Source: Streptomyces litmocidini (GTDB lineage: Bacteria > Actinomycetota > Actinomycetes > Streptomycetales > Streptomycetaceae). From it: a stretch of DNA of 64,000 bases. The translations under genes and the position numbers were made by a program. The notes under the pieces are model-generated. The model was not told the origin of the DNA and did no database searches. It saw nothing but the letters and a program-made list of their open reading frames with translations. Shown piece by piece: positions 33,428-41,962 of the stretch (position 1 is its first letter; every line of letters begins with the position of its first letter). The stretch lies in the NCBI RefSeq assembly GCF_014649755.1, contig NZ_BMTQ01000001.1:372001-436000 (forward strand). Direction: 5' to 3'.

Positions 33428-33459
33428 CGGAGGGCGCCCCCGGCCGGGGGCGCCCTCCG
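33428..33459. terminator. 32-bp perfect palindrome terminator
   Basis: Positions 33428-33443 are exactly complementary to 33444-33459 (GGAGGGCGCCCCCGG arm). It lies between the convergent mrp stop (33420) and the next stop (33466). Confidence 0.75.
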
Positions 33460-33465
33460 GTGTGT

Positions 33466-34071
33466 CTAGGCGCCGTACGCGCTGAGGTCCTTCACCTGCG
33501 AGAACCCGAGGCCGTACGCGCTCATCCCGCGCCCGTACGCCCCGATGTGCACCTCTCCGGTGGACCCGGCCAGGACCCATCCGAACTCGGACTCCCGGTA
33601 GTGGAACGGCACCGGTACGCCGTCCACGGGCAGCGACAGGGTCGTCCAGGCCGGTCCGTCGAGGTCGTCGGCCAGCTCGAAGGCCGTCTCCGTCTGCTGG
33701 TCCAGCCAGTGGTCCCGCAGCGCGTGGTCGAGGGAGGCGGGCCAGGTGTGGGCGAGGAGCCCGGACCCGGCCAGCCAGGCGGCGGAGGAGACGGTGGTGG
33801 CGTCGAGGACGCCGGTGCCGTCCCCGGTGCGGCGCACGGGGTTCGCGGCGACCGTCACGACGACGGCGAAGCGCTCCTTCTCCGCGCTGCCGGCCTCGGA
33901 CTTTATCGACGGCTCGTCACCGTGGCCCATCGAACCGTGCTGGACGGTGCCGTCCGCCGCCGTGCCGACCTGCATCAGCCGGCGCGGGCCGGTGAACGCC
34001 TCGTCCAGCCCGTACCAGGCGAAGGGCGCGCGCAGAAAGCCATCGGCTTCCACCCGACTCGTCGTCTTCAT
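33466..34071 (-). CDS. Conserved hypothetical protein
   Basis: A 201-residue soluble protein with no recognised domain. Distinct stretches are FAWYGLDEAFTGPRRLMQVG near the N-terminus and VDGVPVPFHYRESEFGWVLAGSTGEVHIGAYGRGMSAYGLGF near the C-terminus. The composition suggests a compact beta-rich fold. The ATG start has GAGGAGG upstream. It is 74 bp from the tatB stop on the same strand. Confidence 0.65.
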   Translation of the reverse strand: MKTTSRVEADGFLRAPFAWYGLDEAFTGPRRLMQVGTAADGTVQHGSMGHGDEPSIKSEAGSAEKERFAVVVTVAANPVRRTGDGTGVLDATTVSSAAWLAGSGLLAHTWPASLDHALRDHWLDQQTETAFELADDLDGPAWTTLSLPVDGVPVPFHYRESEFGWVLAGSTGEVHIGAYGRGMSAYGLGFSQVKDLSAYGA

Positions 34072-34145
34072 CTCGGCCGCCTCCTCGTTCCGTCAACAGA
34101 GGGAGGATAGCCACCGAGGAGGAGCTGTTCGGTGACAGGCCGTCG

Positions 34146-34601
34146 TCAGGTGGCGTCGGAGTCGTACGGAGGACGCTCGGCGGTGCCCTGGTCGTCCCGC
34201 TTGTCCTGCTTCTTCAGCAGGTCCGGGGAGCCGTTGACCGCGGCGGGCGCGGCCGACGGCGCGGGCGCGGTCTCCCGGCCGTGGACGGCGTCGGCGACCT
34301 CGTTCATCTCCTTCTTGAGGTCGAAGGTGCCGCGCAGCTCCTTGAGTTCCCTGAGGTCCTCGTTGCTCTCCAGCTGCTTGCGGAGGAACGTCTTGGGGTT
34401 GAGGTCCTCGAACTCGAAGTCCTTGAACTCCGGGCCGAGCTCGCTGCGGATGTCCTGCTTCGCGCTGTCGGAGAACTCGCGGACCTTGCGGATGAAGCGC
34501 GAGACGTCCTGGATCACCTTCGGGAGCTTGTCCGGCCCGAAGACGAGCACGGCGAGGACCACGAGCGTCACCAGCTCGAGTGCGCCTATGTCGCTGAACA
34601 C
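34146..34601 (-). CDS. tatB: Twin-arginine translocase subunit TatB
   Basis: A 151-residue protein: a short periplasmic N-terminus (MFSDIGALE), one membrane helix (about 8-21), the hinge FGPDKLP (21-27), an amphipathic helix (VIQDVSRFIRKVREF) and a polar tail. This layout and the glutamate at position 9 (GALEL) identify TatB, the receptor that binds twin-arginine signal peptides with TatC. GAAGGAG lies seven nt before the GTG. It follows htrA, as in mycobacteria (Rv1224). Confidence 0.92.
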   Translation of the reverse strand: MFSDIGALELVTLVVLAVLVFGPDKLPKVIQDVSRFIRKVREFSDSAKQDIRSELGPEFKDFEFEDLNPKTFLRKQLESNEDLRELKELRGTFDLKKEMNEVADAVHGRETAPAPSAAPAAVNGSPDLLKKQDKRDDQGTAERPPYDSDAT

Positions 34602-34692
34602 CTAGTAGCTCCTTCACGCCGGTCCAGGGCCCGGTCCACGGTACCCGCCCAAACTGTCGGACGGGTACCTCGTGGTGTCCGCCACACGGCGC

Positions 34693-36438
34693 TCAGGTGC
34701 CCTGGGAGGACCCGAGCGTCAACGTCTTTGTCAGCTCTTTGCCGTCCCGGCTCAGGGTGAGCTCCAGTTCGTCGCCGGGGCGGTGGGCGCGGATCTTCAC
34801 GATGAGCTCCTCGCCGCTGTGCACGCGCTGGCCGTCGACCTTGGTGATGACGTCCCCGGGCCGGAGTCCGGCCTTGGCGGCCGGGCCGCCAGCGGTGACG
34901 GAGGCGGAGCCGTCCTTGCCCTTCTCGCCGACCCGGGCGCCGTCGCCCTGGAACTGCATGTCGAGGCTCACGCCGATGACGGGGTGGGTGGCCTTGCCGG
35001 TGTTGATGAGCTCCTCGGCGACGCGCTTGCCCTGGTTGATCGGTATGGCGAAGCCGAGACCGATGGAGCCGGGCTGGCTCGCGCTGTCGCCCTCGCCCTC
35101 GCCGGAGCCGCCGCCGGCGGCGCGGATCGCGCTGTTGATGCCGATGACCCGCGCCTTGGAGTCGAGCAGGGGGCCGCCGGAGTTTCCGGGGTTGATGGGG
35201 GCGTCGGTCTGGAGCGCGTCGACGTAGCTGACGTCGCTGCCGTCGCCCTTCTCGCCGCCGGCGGTGATCGGCCGTTCCTTGGCGCTGATGATGCCGGAGG
35301 TGACGGTGTTGGAGAGGTCGAAGGGGGCGCCGATGGCGACGACGGGGTCGCCGACGCGGACGTTGTCGGAGTTGCCGAGCGGCAGCGCCTTGAGGCCGGA
35401 GACGCCGGTGACCTGGACGACGGCGAGGTCGTAGCCGGTGTCCTTGCCGATGAGCTTGGCGCGGGCCGTCTCGCCGCTGGAGAAGGTCACCGAGATGTCC
35501 TCGGAGGACGCGGCCCCGTCGACGACGTGGTTGTTGGTGAGGATGTGGCCCTTGTTGTCCAGCACGAATCCGGTGCCGGTGCCGGAGGAGCCGTTGCCCC
35601 GGACGTGCAGGGTGACCACGCCCGGCAGGGCGCTGGCGGCGATCCCGGCGACGCTGTCGGGGGCACGACCGGTGTCCCCCGCGTCGGCCTGCGGCAGCTC
35701 GACGGTGGTGATCCCGCCGTTCCGCTCTACGTACGCACCGACTCCGCCGCCGATGACGCCGGTGACCAGGGCGAAGGCGAGCGCTGCCGTGATCGCGAGG
35801 CCCTTCCGGGACTTCTTCGGGGGCAGCGGCGGGGCGCCGGTTCCGGGGGCGCTCCAGGGGTCGTACTGCACCCAGGGGGCGGCCCCGCCCTGCGGCTGGG
35901 GGTGCGGGTGGGCGTGCACCTGGGGCTGGGGATGGGGCTGCGGGTGTGCCTGCGGCGGTACGGCGGCGGGCGGGCGCTGCACGGGCGGCGCGGGCGCCCA
36001 CGGCCCCGGCTCGCCGTAGGGGGGCGTGCGGTACTCGTCGGGCGTGTGCAGGGGCTGCGGCGCGGGGGTCTCGGCCCCGGCGGGCACGGGGACCGCCGCG
36101 GGTGCCGGCTCCACCGGAGGTGCGGCGGCGGGCTCGGGCGCGGTCTTCGTCAGCTCGACGGCGGGCTCGGGCGCGGCCTCCGGAGCCGGGGCCCCCACCA
36201 CCTGCCCGGAATCGGCCGCCACGGGCTCCTCGGGCCCCGCCTCGAGGGGTTCGGCCGCCGGGGCCCCGGGGGCGGGCGCCGGGTCCGTCGGACCGGCCGG
36301 CTCCTGCCCGGGAGAGGGCTGGGGCGCGGGCAGGGGGAAGTCACCGTCGCCCTCACCGGCCGGGGGCGGCGTGGGTATCCGCGCCGCCTCCGGTGCGCTC
36401 GAAGGGCGGCTCCACCAGTTCGGCTTCCCGTTGTTCAT
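34693..36438 (-). CDS. htrA: HtrA/DegP-like membrane-anchored serine protease
   Basis: A 581-residue protein. Residues 1 to about 215 are cytoplasmic and Pro/Ala/Glu-rich. A membrane helix follows (ITAALAFALVTGVIGGGVGAYV). The trypsin-like domain has the triad in LTNNHVVDG, YDLAVVQV and GNSGGPLL (Ser420), and a C-terminal PDZ domain follows (AGLRPGDVITKVDGQRV). It degrades or refolds damaged exported proteins. The ATG with GGGGAGAG upstream is chosen over an in-frame upstream start at 36501. It sits in the sigE-rseA-htrA-tatB module and is probably induced by the adjacent sigma factor. Confidence 0.93.
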   Translation of the reverse strand: MNNGKPNWWSRPSSAPEAARIPTPPPAGEGDGDFPLPAPQPSPGQEPAGPTDPAPAPGAPAAEPLEAGPEEPVAADSGQVVGAPAPEAAPEPAVELTKTAPEPAAAPPVEPAPAAVPVPAGAETPAPQPLHTPDEYRTPPYGEPGPWAPAPPVQRPPAAVPPQAHPQPHPQPQVHAHPHPQPQGGAAPWVQYDPWSAPGTGAPPLPPKKSRKGLAITAALAFALVTGVIGGGVGAYVERNGGITTVELPQADAGDTGRAPDSVAGIAASALPGVVTLHVRGNGSSGTGTGFVLDNKGHILTNNHVVDGAASSEDISVTFSSGETARAKLIGKDTGYDLAVVQVTGVSGLKALPLGNSDNVRVGDPVVAIGAPFDLSNTVTSGIISAKERPITAGGEKGDGSDVSYVDALQTDAPINPGNSGGPLLDSKARVIGINSAIRAAGGGSGEGEGDSASQPGSIGLGFAIPINQGKRVAEELINTGKATHPVIGVSLDMQFQGDGARVGEKGKDGSASVTAGGPAAKAGLRPGDVITKVDGQRVHSGEELIVKIRAHRPGDELELTLSRDGKELTKTLTLGSSQGT

Positions 36439-36513
36439 GCTCTCCCCGCAACAGCTGACCCGTCCGCGCCCTGGGTCGGGCGCCCCTGTCCCTGGATTCA
36501 ACCAGGTCGCGGG

Positions 36514-37434
36514 TCAGCGGTGGGAGCCGAGCGGTCCGGTCGTCGGGCTCACCATCGGGCCGGGCCCGGGGGCGAAGGCCGACTGGAGGGCCGGCGCCGT
36601 CGGCCGTACGAAGGGCGAGAGGGCGAGGAGCGGCTGCGGGACGGCGCTCTGGGCCACGGCCACGACCGGCCCCGGCGGGACCGGCCCCTGGGCCACGGTC
36701 ACGACCGGTCCCGGCGGGACCGCGGCCGGGGTCACCGCGGCGCGCGGCTCGGCGTCACCGACGGACGAGTCGCCCGGGCGCTCGCCGGAGCGCGTGCCGC
36801 GTCCGGTGCCGGTCCCGGTGCTCGTGCCGCCGGTGGCAGTGGCGCGCAGCGGGGTGACGGCGCCGCCGGTGGCGGTGGCGCGCAGCGGGGTGACGGCGCT
36901 GCCCGTGCCCTGACCGCCGCGTGCGCTCGCGCTCACCGGGGCTTCGAGGGGCAGGGTGCCGCCCAGCGCGATCGCGGCGAACGAGACCGCGCTGGCCGCC
37001 GCGAAGGCGAAGCGCCGGCCCCGTCCGGAGGTTCCGGCGGGCCGGTGGCCGACGGCGTGGATGCGGAAGCCCGTGCCGGGGTGCGGGGTGACGACGGCGG
37101 TGGCGAAGCCGTCCGACTTCACTCCGCCCGCGTCGAGGAACCCTTCGAGGGGGCCGCGCGGTCCGCCGGACCCTCCCGGTTCGCCGGGTCCCCCGGGGAG
37201 CCCCTGGAGACGGGCGAGGAAGCCCTCCGAGGGCGGTGGAGGAGCCGCCGAGGCGAAGACGCTCTTCAGCCTGCGCTGGGCGTCCGCCTCGGCCTTGCAG
37301 CGGGCGCAGGTCGCCAGGTGGGCGAGGACCCGCTCACGGGCGTCGTGGCCGAGCTCGCCGTCGACGAGCGCGGCCAGCCGGTCCCCGAGGTGGTGCTCCG
37401 CGGGGGTCGGCGACGTGGGACGTGTGCCGCTCAC
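36514..37434 (-). CDS. Zinc-binding anti-sigma factor (RseA-like)
   Basis: A 306-residue protein. The N-terminal anti-sigma domain has the ZAS motif HLATCARC (His39, Cys43, Cys46) after [20 protein letters not shown] middle hydrophobic helix ([20 protein letters not shown]) may anchor it, and the C-terminal half is low-complexity Pro/Ala/Gly. It should bind and silence the sigma factor encoded just upstream and release it on envelope or redox stress. The GTG at 37434 overlaps the sigma stop as GTGA; an ATG at 37452 (MGGSDS) is an alternative start. Confidence 0.85.
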   Translation of the reverse strand: MSGTRPTSPTPAEHHLGDRLAALVDGELGHDARERVLAHLATCARCKAEADAQRRLKSVFASAAPPPPSEGFLARLQGLPGGPGEPGGSGGPRGPLEGFLDAGGVKSDGFATAVVTPHPGTGFRIHAVGHRPAGTSGRGRRFAFAAASAVSFAAIALGGTLPLEAPVSASARGGQGTGSAVTPLRATATGGAVTPLRATATGGTSTGTGTGRGTRSGERPGDSSVGDAEPRAAVTPAAVPPGPVVTVAQGPVPPGPVVAVAQSAVPQPLLALSPFVRPTAPALQSAFAPGPGPMVSPTTGPLGSHR

Positions 37435-38189
37435 GCTGTCGCTGCCTCCCATCCGACGGAGGAGAGCGCACGCTCCGCCCGGGCCTCGGGCGAGCGGTGC
37501 TTGAGAGCCTTGCGCAGGTGGGAGCGGCCGCGGTGGATGCGGCTGCGGACGGTGCCGAGCTTCACGCCGAGGGTCGCGGCGATCTCCTCGTACGAGAGCC
37601 CCTCGATGTCGCAGAGGACGACGGCCGCGCGGAACTCGGGCGCGAGGGTGTCGAGGGCCTGCTGGACGTCGGCGTCGAAGTGCGTGTCGTTGAACGCCTG
37701 CTGCGGCGAGGGCTCGCGGCTGGGCAGCCGCTCGGCCGCGTCGTCGGCGAGCGCGTCGAAACGGATCCGCTGCTTGCGGCGGACCATGTCGAGGAAGAGG
37801 TTGGTGGTGATGCGGTGCAGCCAGCCCTCGAAGGTGCCCGGCGTGTACGTCGACAGCGAGCGGAAGACGCGGACGAAGACCTCCTGGGTCAGGTCCTCGG
37901 CGTCGTGCTGGTTGCCCGTCAGGCGGTAGGCGAGGCGGTAGACCCGACCGCTGTGCGTGCTGACGATCTCCTCCCAGGTGGGAGGGGTCCACGCCTGCGA
38001 TTCCGCATCCGATGCGAAGGTCGCGGTGGTGGGAGCGGAGTCGGTGGTGCGGAAACGGTCAGCGGTGTCGGTCACGGATTTCGGCTCACCCGCCGACCTG
38101 AGAAGACGCCGAAGCACTCCTCCCCGATCCACAGGCGCAGCCGCACCTCCCCTGTCGGCTCTGGTGGTGTCCAGTGGAGCCCCTACCAT
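37431..38189 (-). CDS. sigE: ECF RNA polymerase sigma factor, SigE-like
   Basis: A 252-residue group-4 sigma factor. Region 2 is clear ([28 protein letters not shown], then [20 protein letters not shown]) and region 4 has [29 protein letters not shown]. An N-terminal extension of about 75 residues precedes region 2. The ATG at 38189 has GAGGTGG upstream. A GTG at 38075 (VTDTADRF) would give a 214-residue form; the M. tuberculosis SigE and S. coelicolor SigR genes are known to make isoforms from alternative starts. It probably controls envelope-stress genes including htrA. Not to be confused with S. coelicolor SigE of the Cse system. Confidence 0.88.
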   Translation of the reverse strand: MVGAPLDTTRADRGGAAAPVDRGGVLRRLLRSAGEPKSVTDTADRFRTTDSAPTTATFASDAESQAWTPPTWEEIVSTHSGRVYRLAYRLTGNQHDAEDLTQEVFVRVFRSLSTYTPGTFEGWLHRITTNLFLDMVRRKQRIRFDALADDAAERLPSREPSPQQAFNDTHFDADVQQALDTLAPEFRAAVVLCDIEGLSYEEIAATLGVKLGTVRSRIHRGRSHLRKALKHRSPEARAERALSSVGWEAATA

Positions 38190-38330
38190 AGCCACCTCGC
38201 CCGTTAGCTCCGGATAAGAATCTTTACGCGAATTTGGAACCGGCTCGCCCGGCTGCCTCCTCCACGTCCTCACCCTGCTGAACGCACGGTCCCATCTGCG
38301 GGTTCCCGCTGACAGCGGATACAGTCACCG

Positions 38331-38996
38331 TTGCGTCAACTACGGGGACAGGAGAGGGCCATTACCGCCAACCGGCAGACGAGCTGGTCGTTCGCCGACG
38401 CCTTCGTCGCCGAGGACGAAGCTCTGCGCTGGGCCCGGGAGCGGGCCCGGGAGGCAGGGCTGCCCTCGGTGTCGCCGGGCACCGGCGGGGCGCTGCGCCT
38501 GCTCGCCGCCACGGCGGACGCCAAGGCGGTGGCGGAGATCGGCACCGGCACGGGCGTGTCCGGGATCTATCTGCTGCTCGGGATGCGGCCGGACGGCGTC
38601 CTGACGACGGTGGACCTCCAGCCGGAGCGGCAGCAGCTCGCCAAGACGGCGTTCCGGGCGGCCGGCTTCGCGGGCAACCGGGCCCGTTTCATCCCCGGCC
38701 GCGCCCTGGACGTGCTGCCCCGGCTGGCGGACGGCGGGTACGACCTCGTGTTCTGCGACGGCGACCGGCTGGAGTACCTGGACTATCTCGCTGAATCGTT
38801 GCGCCTGCTGCGACCGGGGGGACTCGTCTGCTTCGAGGGCGTCTTCGCCGACGGCCGCACGGTCGATTCGGGGGCCCAGCCGGCGGAGGTCCAGCGGATC
38901 CGCGAGCTGCTGCGCGCGGTGCGGGAGGGCCAGGGGTTCGTCCCCTCCCTGCTCCCGGTGGGCGACGGCCTGCTCTGCGCCGTACGACGCGGCTGA
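38331..38996 (+). CDS. SAM-dependent O-methyltransferase (Rv1220c-like)
   Basis: A 221-residue class-I methyltransferase of the O-methyltransferase-3 family, with ITANRQTSWSFADAFVAEDEALRWAR, the SAM loop AEIGTGTGVSGIYLL, acidic motif VDLQPE and FCDGDRLEYLDYL. Substrate unknown. It lies divergent from the sigma factor, as in mycobacteria. The drawn start is TTG at 38331 with no good ribosome site. A strong AGGAGAGGG at 38350-38358 stands just before an in-frame ATT at 38361 that begins the conserved sequence, so ATT initiation (211 residues) is a real alternative. Confidence 0.88.
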   Translation: MRQLRGQERAITANRQTSWSFADAFVAEDEALRWARERAREAGLPSVSPGTGGALRLLAATADAKAVAEIGTGTGVSGIYLLLGMRPDGVLTTVDLQPERQQLAKTAFRAAGFAGNRARFIPGRALDVLPRLADGGYDLVFCDGDRLEYLDYLAESLRLLRPGGLVCFEGVFADGRTVDSGAQPAEVQRIRELLRAVREGQGFVPSLLPVGDGLLCAVRRG

Positions 38997-39085
38997 CCGC
39001 CCGCCCCGGCCCGAGCGCGCATCCCGCCCCGGCCGCCCGCCCGGGTCCGGGCCCGCCCCCGGCCGGGGCGCGCCTCCGGAGACGC

Positions 39086-39121
39086 CGCTGCCCCGGCACG
39101 GCGGACCGTACCGGGGCAGCG
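39086..39121. terminator. Hairpin between methyltransferase and DUF3117 gene
   Basis: GCTGCCCCGG (39087-39096) pairs with CCGGGGCAGC (39111-39120), with further pairing on both sides. It lies between convergent stops. Confidence 0.7.
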
Positions 39122-39144
39122 CTCAGGAATCGTGGAGAAGAGGG

Positions 39145-39312
39145 TCAGCCGACGACCTTCTTGAGAGCGTCGCCCAGTGCCTCGGCCTCGTCCGGGGTCA
39201 GCTCGACGACAAGCCGACCGCCGCCTTCGAGCGGAACGCGCATGACGATGCCCCGCCCCTCCTTGGTCACCTCGAGCGGGCCATCACCCGTCCGCGGCTT
39301 CATGGCCGCCAT
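39145..39312 (-). CDS. DUF3117 protein
   Basis: A 55-residue protein, MAAMKPRTGDGPLEVTKEGR, then GRLVVELTPDEAEALGDALKKVVG: the complete DUF3117 family at its typical length. It is almost universally conserved in actinobacteria (mycobacterial Rv1211); function unknown. The start has AAGGGGAA upstream; an in-frame ATG three codons later is less likely. Confidence 0.9.
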   Translation of the reverse strand: MAAMKPRTGDGPLEVTKEGRGIVMRVPLEGGGRLVVELTPDEAEALGDALKKVVG

Positions 39313-39624
39313 GCTTGTTCCCCTTCCTGAAACCAGCTCATCGTCAGCCGGGCAGCTCCTTGATGCGGAGCACGCGTCACCGGCTTCGAACACATTGCTT
39401 CCAGGTCATTATCCCGCATGGCAGGACCCGATGACCAACATCGCTTGGCATCGCTTGCGCAACGCGCTCTCTCAAAACCCCACATTTCGGGGATCGGCCT
39501 GCGATACTTCGCCGCTCGACGTCGGAGCGGCCCCTTCCCGTCTTTGACGCACCTCACATGGGCGACACGGGTGATCTCCGTCATGCTGGGCTGGTCAACC
39601 ACGCAATGAGGCGAAGGGATCCCG
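39313..39624. other. 312-bp divergent intergenic region
   Basis: No gene. It is less GC-rich than its surroundings, with ATTATCCC near 39410 and a CATTATTC-free but AT-biased stretch at 39395-39490 that probably holds divergent promoters for the DUF3117 and enoyl-CoA hydratase genes. Two GATCGGCCTG/CGATCTCCG-like imperfect repeats are too weak to call. Confidence 0.4.
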
Positions 39625-40428
39625 ATGGCCGACACGGTGCTGTACGAGGTGAGCGACGGGCTCGCCACCATCACGCTCAACCGGCCGGAGGCCATGAACG
39701 CGATGAACGTGGCGACCAAGGTCGCCCTCCGGGACGCCGTGGAGACGGCCGCGGCCGATCCCGCCGTACGGGCGGTGCTGCTCACGGCGGCCGGCGACCG
39801 GGCGTTCTGCGTGGGCCAGGACCTGAAGGAGCACGTCGGGCTGCTCATGGCGGACCAGGAGTCCGGTACGAGCGAGACCATGAACACGGTCCGTGACCAC
39901 TACAACCCGATCGTGCGCGCGCTCACCGGCATGCGCAAGCCGGTCGTCGCGGGGGTGAACGGCGTCGCCGCCGGGGCGGGCTTCGGCTTCGCGCTCGCGG
40001 CGGACTACCGGGTGGTCGCGGACACGGCCTCCTTCAACACCTCCTTCGCGGGCGTGGCCCTCACCGCCGACTCGGGCGTGTCGTGGACGCTGCCCCGGCT
40101 GATCGGTGCGAGCCGGGCCTCCGACCTGCTGCTCTTCCCGCGCTCGATCAGTGCCCAGGAGGCGTACGAGCTGGGCATCGTGAACCGGCTGGTCCCGGCC
40201 GCCGACCTGGCCGCCGAGGCGGAGAAGGTGGCCCGCACCCTCGCGCAGGGCCCGACGGTGGCGTACGCCGCCCTGAAGGAGTCCCTCGCCTTCGGCGCCG
40301 ACCACTCCCTCACGGAGGCCCTCGACAAGGAGGAGGAGCTCCAGACCCTGGCGGGCGCCTCGGAGGACCACACGATCGCGGTCCGCGCCTTCATCGCCAA
40401 GGAGAAGCCGAAGTACCTGGGCCGCTGA
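39625..40428 (+). CDS. Enoyl-CoA hydratase/isomerase-family protein
   Basis: A 267-residue crotonase-fold enzyme. Oxyanion-hole segments are in AFCVGQDLKEH and VNGVAAGAGFGFALAADYRV. At the usual second catalytic position the segment reads ADSGVSWTLPRLIGASRASDLLLF; the glutamates of canonical hydratases are not clearly present, so it may be an isomerase, a PaaG/PaaB-like enzyme or act on another acyl-CoA. AAGGGA lies eight nt before the ATG. It stands alone between two regulatory regions. Confidence 0.85.
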   Translation: MADTVLYEVSDGLATITLNRPEAMNAMNVATKVALRDAVETAAADPAVRAVLLTAAGDRAFCVGQDLKEHVGLLMADQESGTSETMNTVRDHYNPIVRALTGMRKPVVAGVNGVAAGAGFGFALAADYRVVADTASFNTSFAGVALTADSGVSWTLPRLIGASRASDLLLFPRSISAQEAYELGIVNRLVPAADLAAEAEKVARTLAQGPTVAYAALKESLAFGADHSLTEALDKEEELQTLAGASEDHTIAVRAFIAKEKPKYLGR

Positions 40429-40442
40429 GCGGTACCGGAACC

Positions 40443-40494
40443 CGTTCGTACGCGGGGTGAGCGGGTCCATGGGATCCGCTCACCGTTCGTACGC
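40443..40494 (+). promoter_or_regulatory. Composite direct and inverted repeat
   Basis: CGTTCGTACGC occurs at 40443-40453 and 40484-40494 (41 bp apart). Between them GGTGAGCGG (40456-40464) pairs with CCGCTCACC (40476-40484). It may be the hydratase terminator, an operator for the next gene, or both. Confidence 0.45.
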
Positions 40495-40513
40495 ACATGC
40501 CTGAGGGGGTTCC

Positions 40514-40907
40514 GTGCGTCCCCCTCCTTCCGCGCGCCTTCCTCGCGGCGCGCTCACGGCGGGCGCGGCCCTGGGCCTGTCCGCCACCGCCCTGTCCTCG
40601 CCGGCACGGGCGGCCGACGGCTGGGGCCGGTGTCCCGGCAACGCCGTCCGCGGCCTCAGTCAGCCGCTGCACCAGGGCGACATGATCGTGATCCGGAAGC
40701 CGAGGGCGTCCCTCGGCTCCCGGGACGACCGCATCCGGTCCTTCATCGTGAGGCTTCCCGGATTCTCCGACGCGGTCTGCCTCTTCCCGCGGCCGGGGCT
40801 CGCCCCCGAGGCCTCCACCGGCTCCACCCCGGCAACGGCCGCGGCGGCATCGGCGGCCCCAGGCCGACATGGGCCGGGACACCGCCGAGCGCGTCCACGT
40901 CTTCTGA
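40514..40907 (+). pseudogene. Probable decayed gene for a secreted protein
   Basis: A GTG with a strong AGGGGG ribosome site opens a frame encoding a clear signal peptide (ALTAGAALGLSATALSSPARA) and about 70 plausible mature residues with two cysteines (GWGRCPGN, DAVCLFPRPG). The frame then turns into low-complexity sequence and continues without a stop into the antisense of tag. A terminating segment (ADMGRDTAERVHVF, stop ending 40907) is in a different frame. This pattern suggests a frameshift near 40810-40860. Original function unknown. A sequencing error at this point would give the same picture. Confidence 0.4.
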
Positions 40908-40945
40908 CGGACGCGTCCTCCGACGAACGCTCGCCCGGGGCGGCC

Positions 40946-41530
40946 CTAGTCGCCGCCCCGGGCCACGCAGCCCTTCAGGTGGTCGTCGACCAGCCCGCAG
41001 GCCTGCATCAGGGCGTAGGCCGTGGTGGGTCCGATGAAGCGGAGGCCGCGCTTCTTGAGGGCCTTGGAGAGGGCCGTCGACTCGTCGGTGACCGCCGGGA
41101 CCTCGGCGAGCGTGCGCGGGGCGGAGCGGGTCGTGCGGTCGGGGGCGTGGGACCAGATCAGCGCGTCGAGCTCGCCCGGGGACCACTCGGCGAGCAGCTT
41201 CGCGTTGGCCAGGGTCGCGTCGACCTTGGCGCGGTTGCGGATGATGCCCTCGTCGGCGAGGAGCCGTTCGCGGTCCGCCTCGCCGAAGGCGGCGACGGCG
41301 GCGATCTCGAAGCCGGCGAAGGCGCGCCGGAAGCCCTCGCGGCGGCGCAGGATCGTGATCCACGAGAGGCCCGACTGGAAGGCCTCCAGGCAGAGCCGCT
41401 CGAAGAGCGCGTCGTCGCCGTGGACCGGACGCCCCCACTCCTCGTCGTGGTACGCGACGTAGTCCTCGGTCGACAGGCCCCAGGGGCAGCGCAGCAGCCC
41501 GTCGGGCCCGGGGATCGCCTCGCCCGTCAC
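40946..41530 (-). CDS. tag: DNA-3-methyladenine glycosylase I
   Basis: A 194-residue enzyme with family signatures RCPWGLSTEDYVAYHDEEWGRPVHGDDALFE at the N-terminus, FQSGLSWITILRRREGFRRAF and the C-terminal RFIGPTTAYALMQACGLVDDH. The conserved Cys and His residues bind zinc. It removes 3-methyladenine from alkylated DNA for base-excision repair. The GTG start overlaps the stop of the upstream DivIVA-like gene by four nt (GTGA), so the two are translationally coupled. M. tuberculosis has the same neighbourhood (Rv1209-Rv1211). Confidence 0.93.
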   Translation of the reverse strand: MTGEAIPGPDGLLRCPWGLSTEDYVAYHDEEWGRPVHGDDALFERLCLEAFQSGLSWITILRRREGFRRAFAGFEIAAVAAFGEADRERLLADEGIIRNRAKVDATLANAKLLAEWSPGELDALIWSHAPDRTTRSAPRTLAEVPAVTDESTALSKALKKRGLRFIGPTTAYALMQACGLVDDHLKGCVARGGD

Positions 41531-41859
41531 TTCTCGCCGCCCTCCGTCCCGGCGTCACCGGTGCCGCCCGCGCCCGCGAGCGCCTCCTCCAGCTCGGCGA
41601 TCCGGGCGTCGCGCTCGGCGAGTTCGGCGCCGAGGCGCACGAGGACGTCGTCCACGTCGGCCATCCGGTAGCCGCGGGGGGCGACGGGGAGGCGGAGCGC
41701 CTCGACGTCGGCGCGGTCCACGGGGCGGGCGGCCGGAAGGGGGTCGACGAGCTGCTCGGGCGCCACCTCGGGCAGCACCTCGCCGTCGCCGCCGCCGACC
41801 ACGGCGAGGGTCACCGCGGCCACGACCACGACCATCGTGATGAGCAGAAACCAGAACAC
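41527..41859 (-). CDS. Small DivIVA-domain membrane protein
   Basis: A 110-residue protein: an N-terminal membrane helix (VFWFLLITMVVVVAAVTLAVV), a linker, the DivIVA-type motif LRLPVAPRGYRMADVDDVLVRLGAELAERD, and a short coiled coil. It probably sits at the membrane or the cell pole, but is far shorter than the main DivIVA polarity protein. The GTG start has GAGAGG upstream. Equivalent to Rv1209; role unknown. Confidence 0.8.
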   Translation of the reverse strand: MFWFLLITMVVVVAAVTLAVVGGGDGEVLPEVAPEQLVDPLPAARPVDRADVEALRLPVAPRGYRMADVDDVLVRLGAELAERDARIAELEEALAGAGGTGDAGTEGGEK

Positions 41860-41962
41860 CTGCGCGCCTCTCCCCGGAGTGGAAAACGTCCCGTGCCGAT
41901 CGTGCCATGCGCCACCGGCGGTTAGGGTCACAGGCGAACGGACGCGAGGGAGGACAAAAGGG

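Noticed and set aside
34672..37929. A 1085-codon plus-strand frame antisense to htrA, anti-sigma and sigE genes
   Set aside because: Low-complexity Gly/Arg/Val composition typical of antisense frames; the minus-strand genes have catalytic motifs.
38236..38270. Sigma-factor autoregulatory promoter reading toward the methyltransferase (GGAAC box)
   Set aside because: No -10 element occurs at the 16-19 bp spacing expected for SigE/SigR-type promoters.
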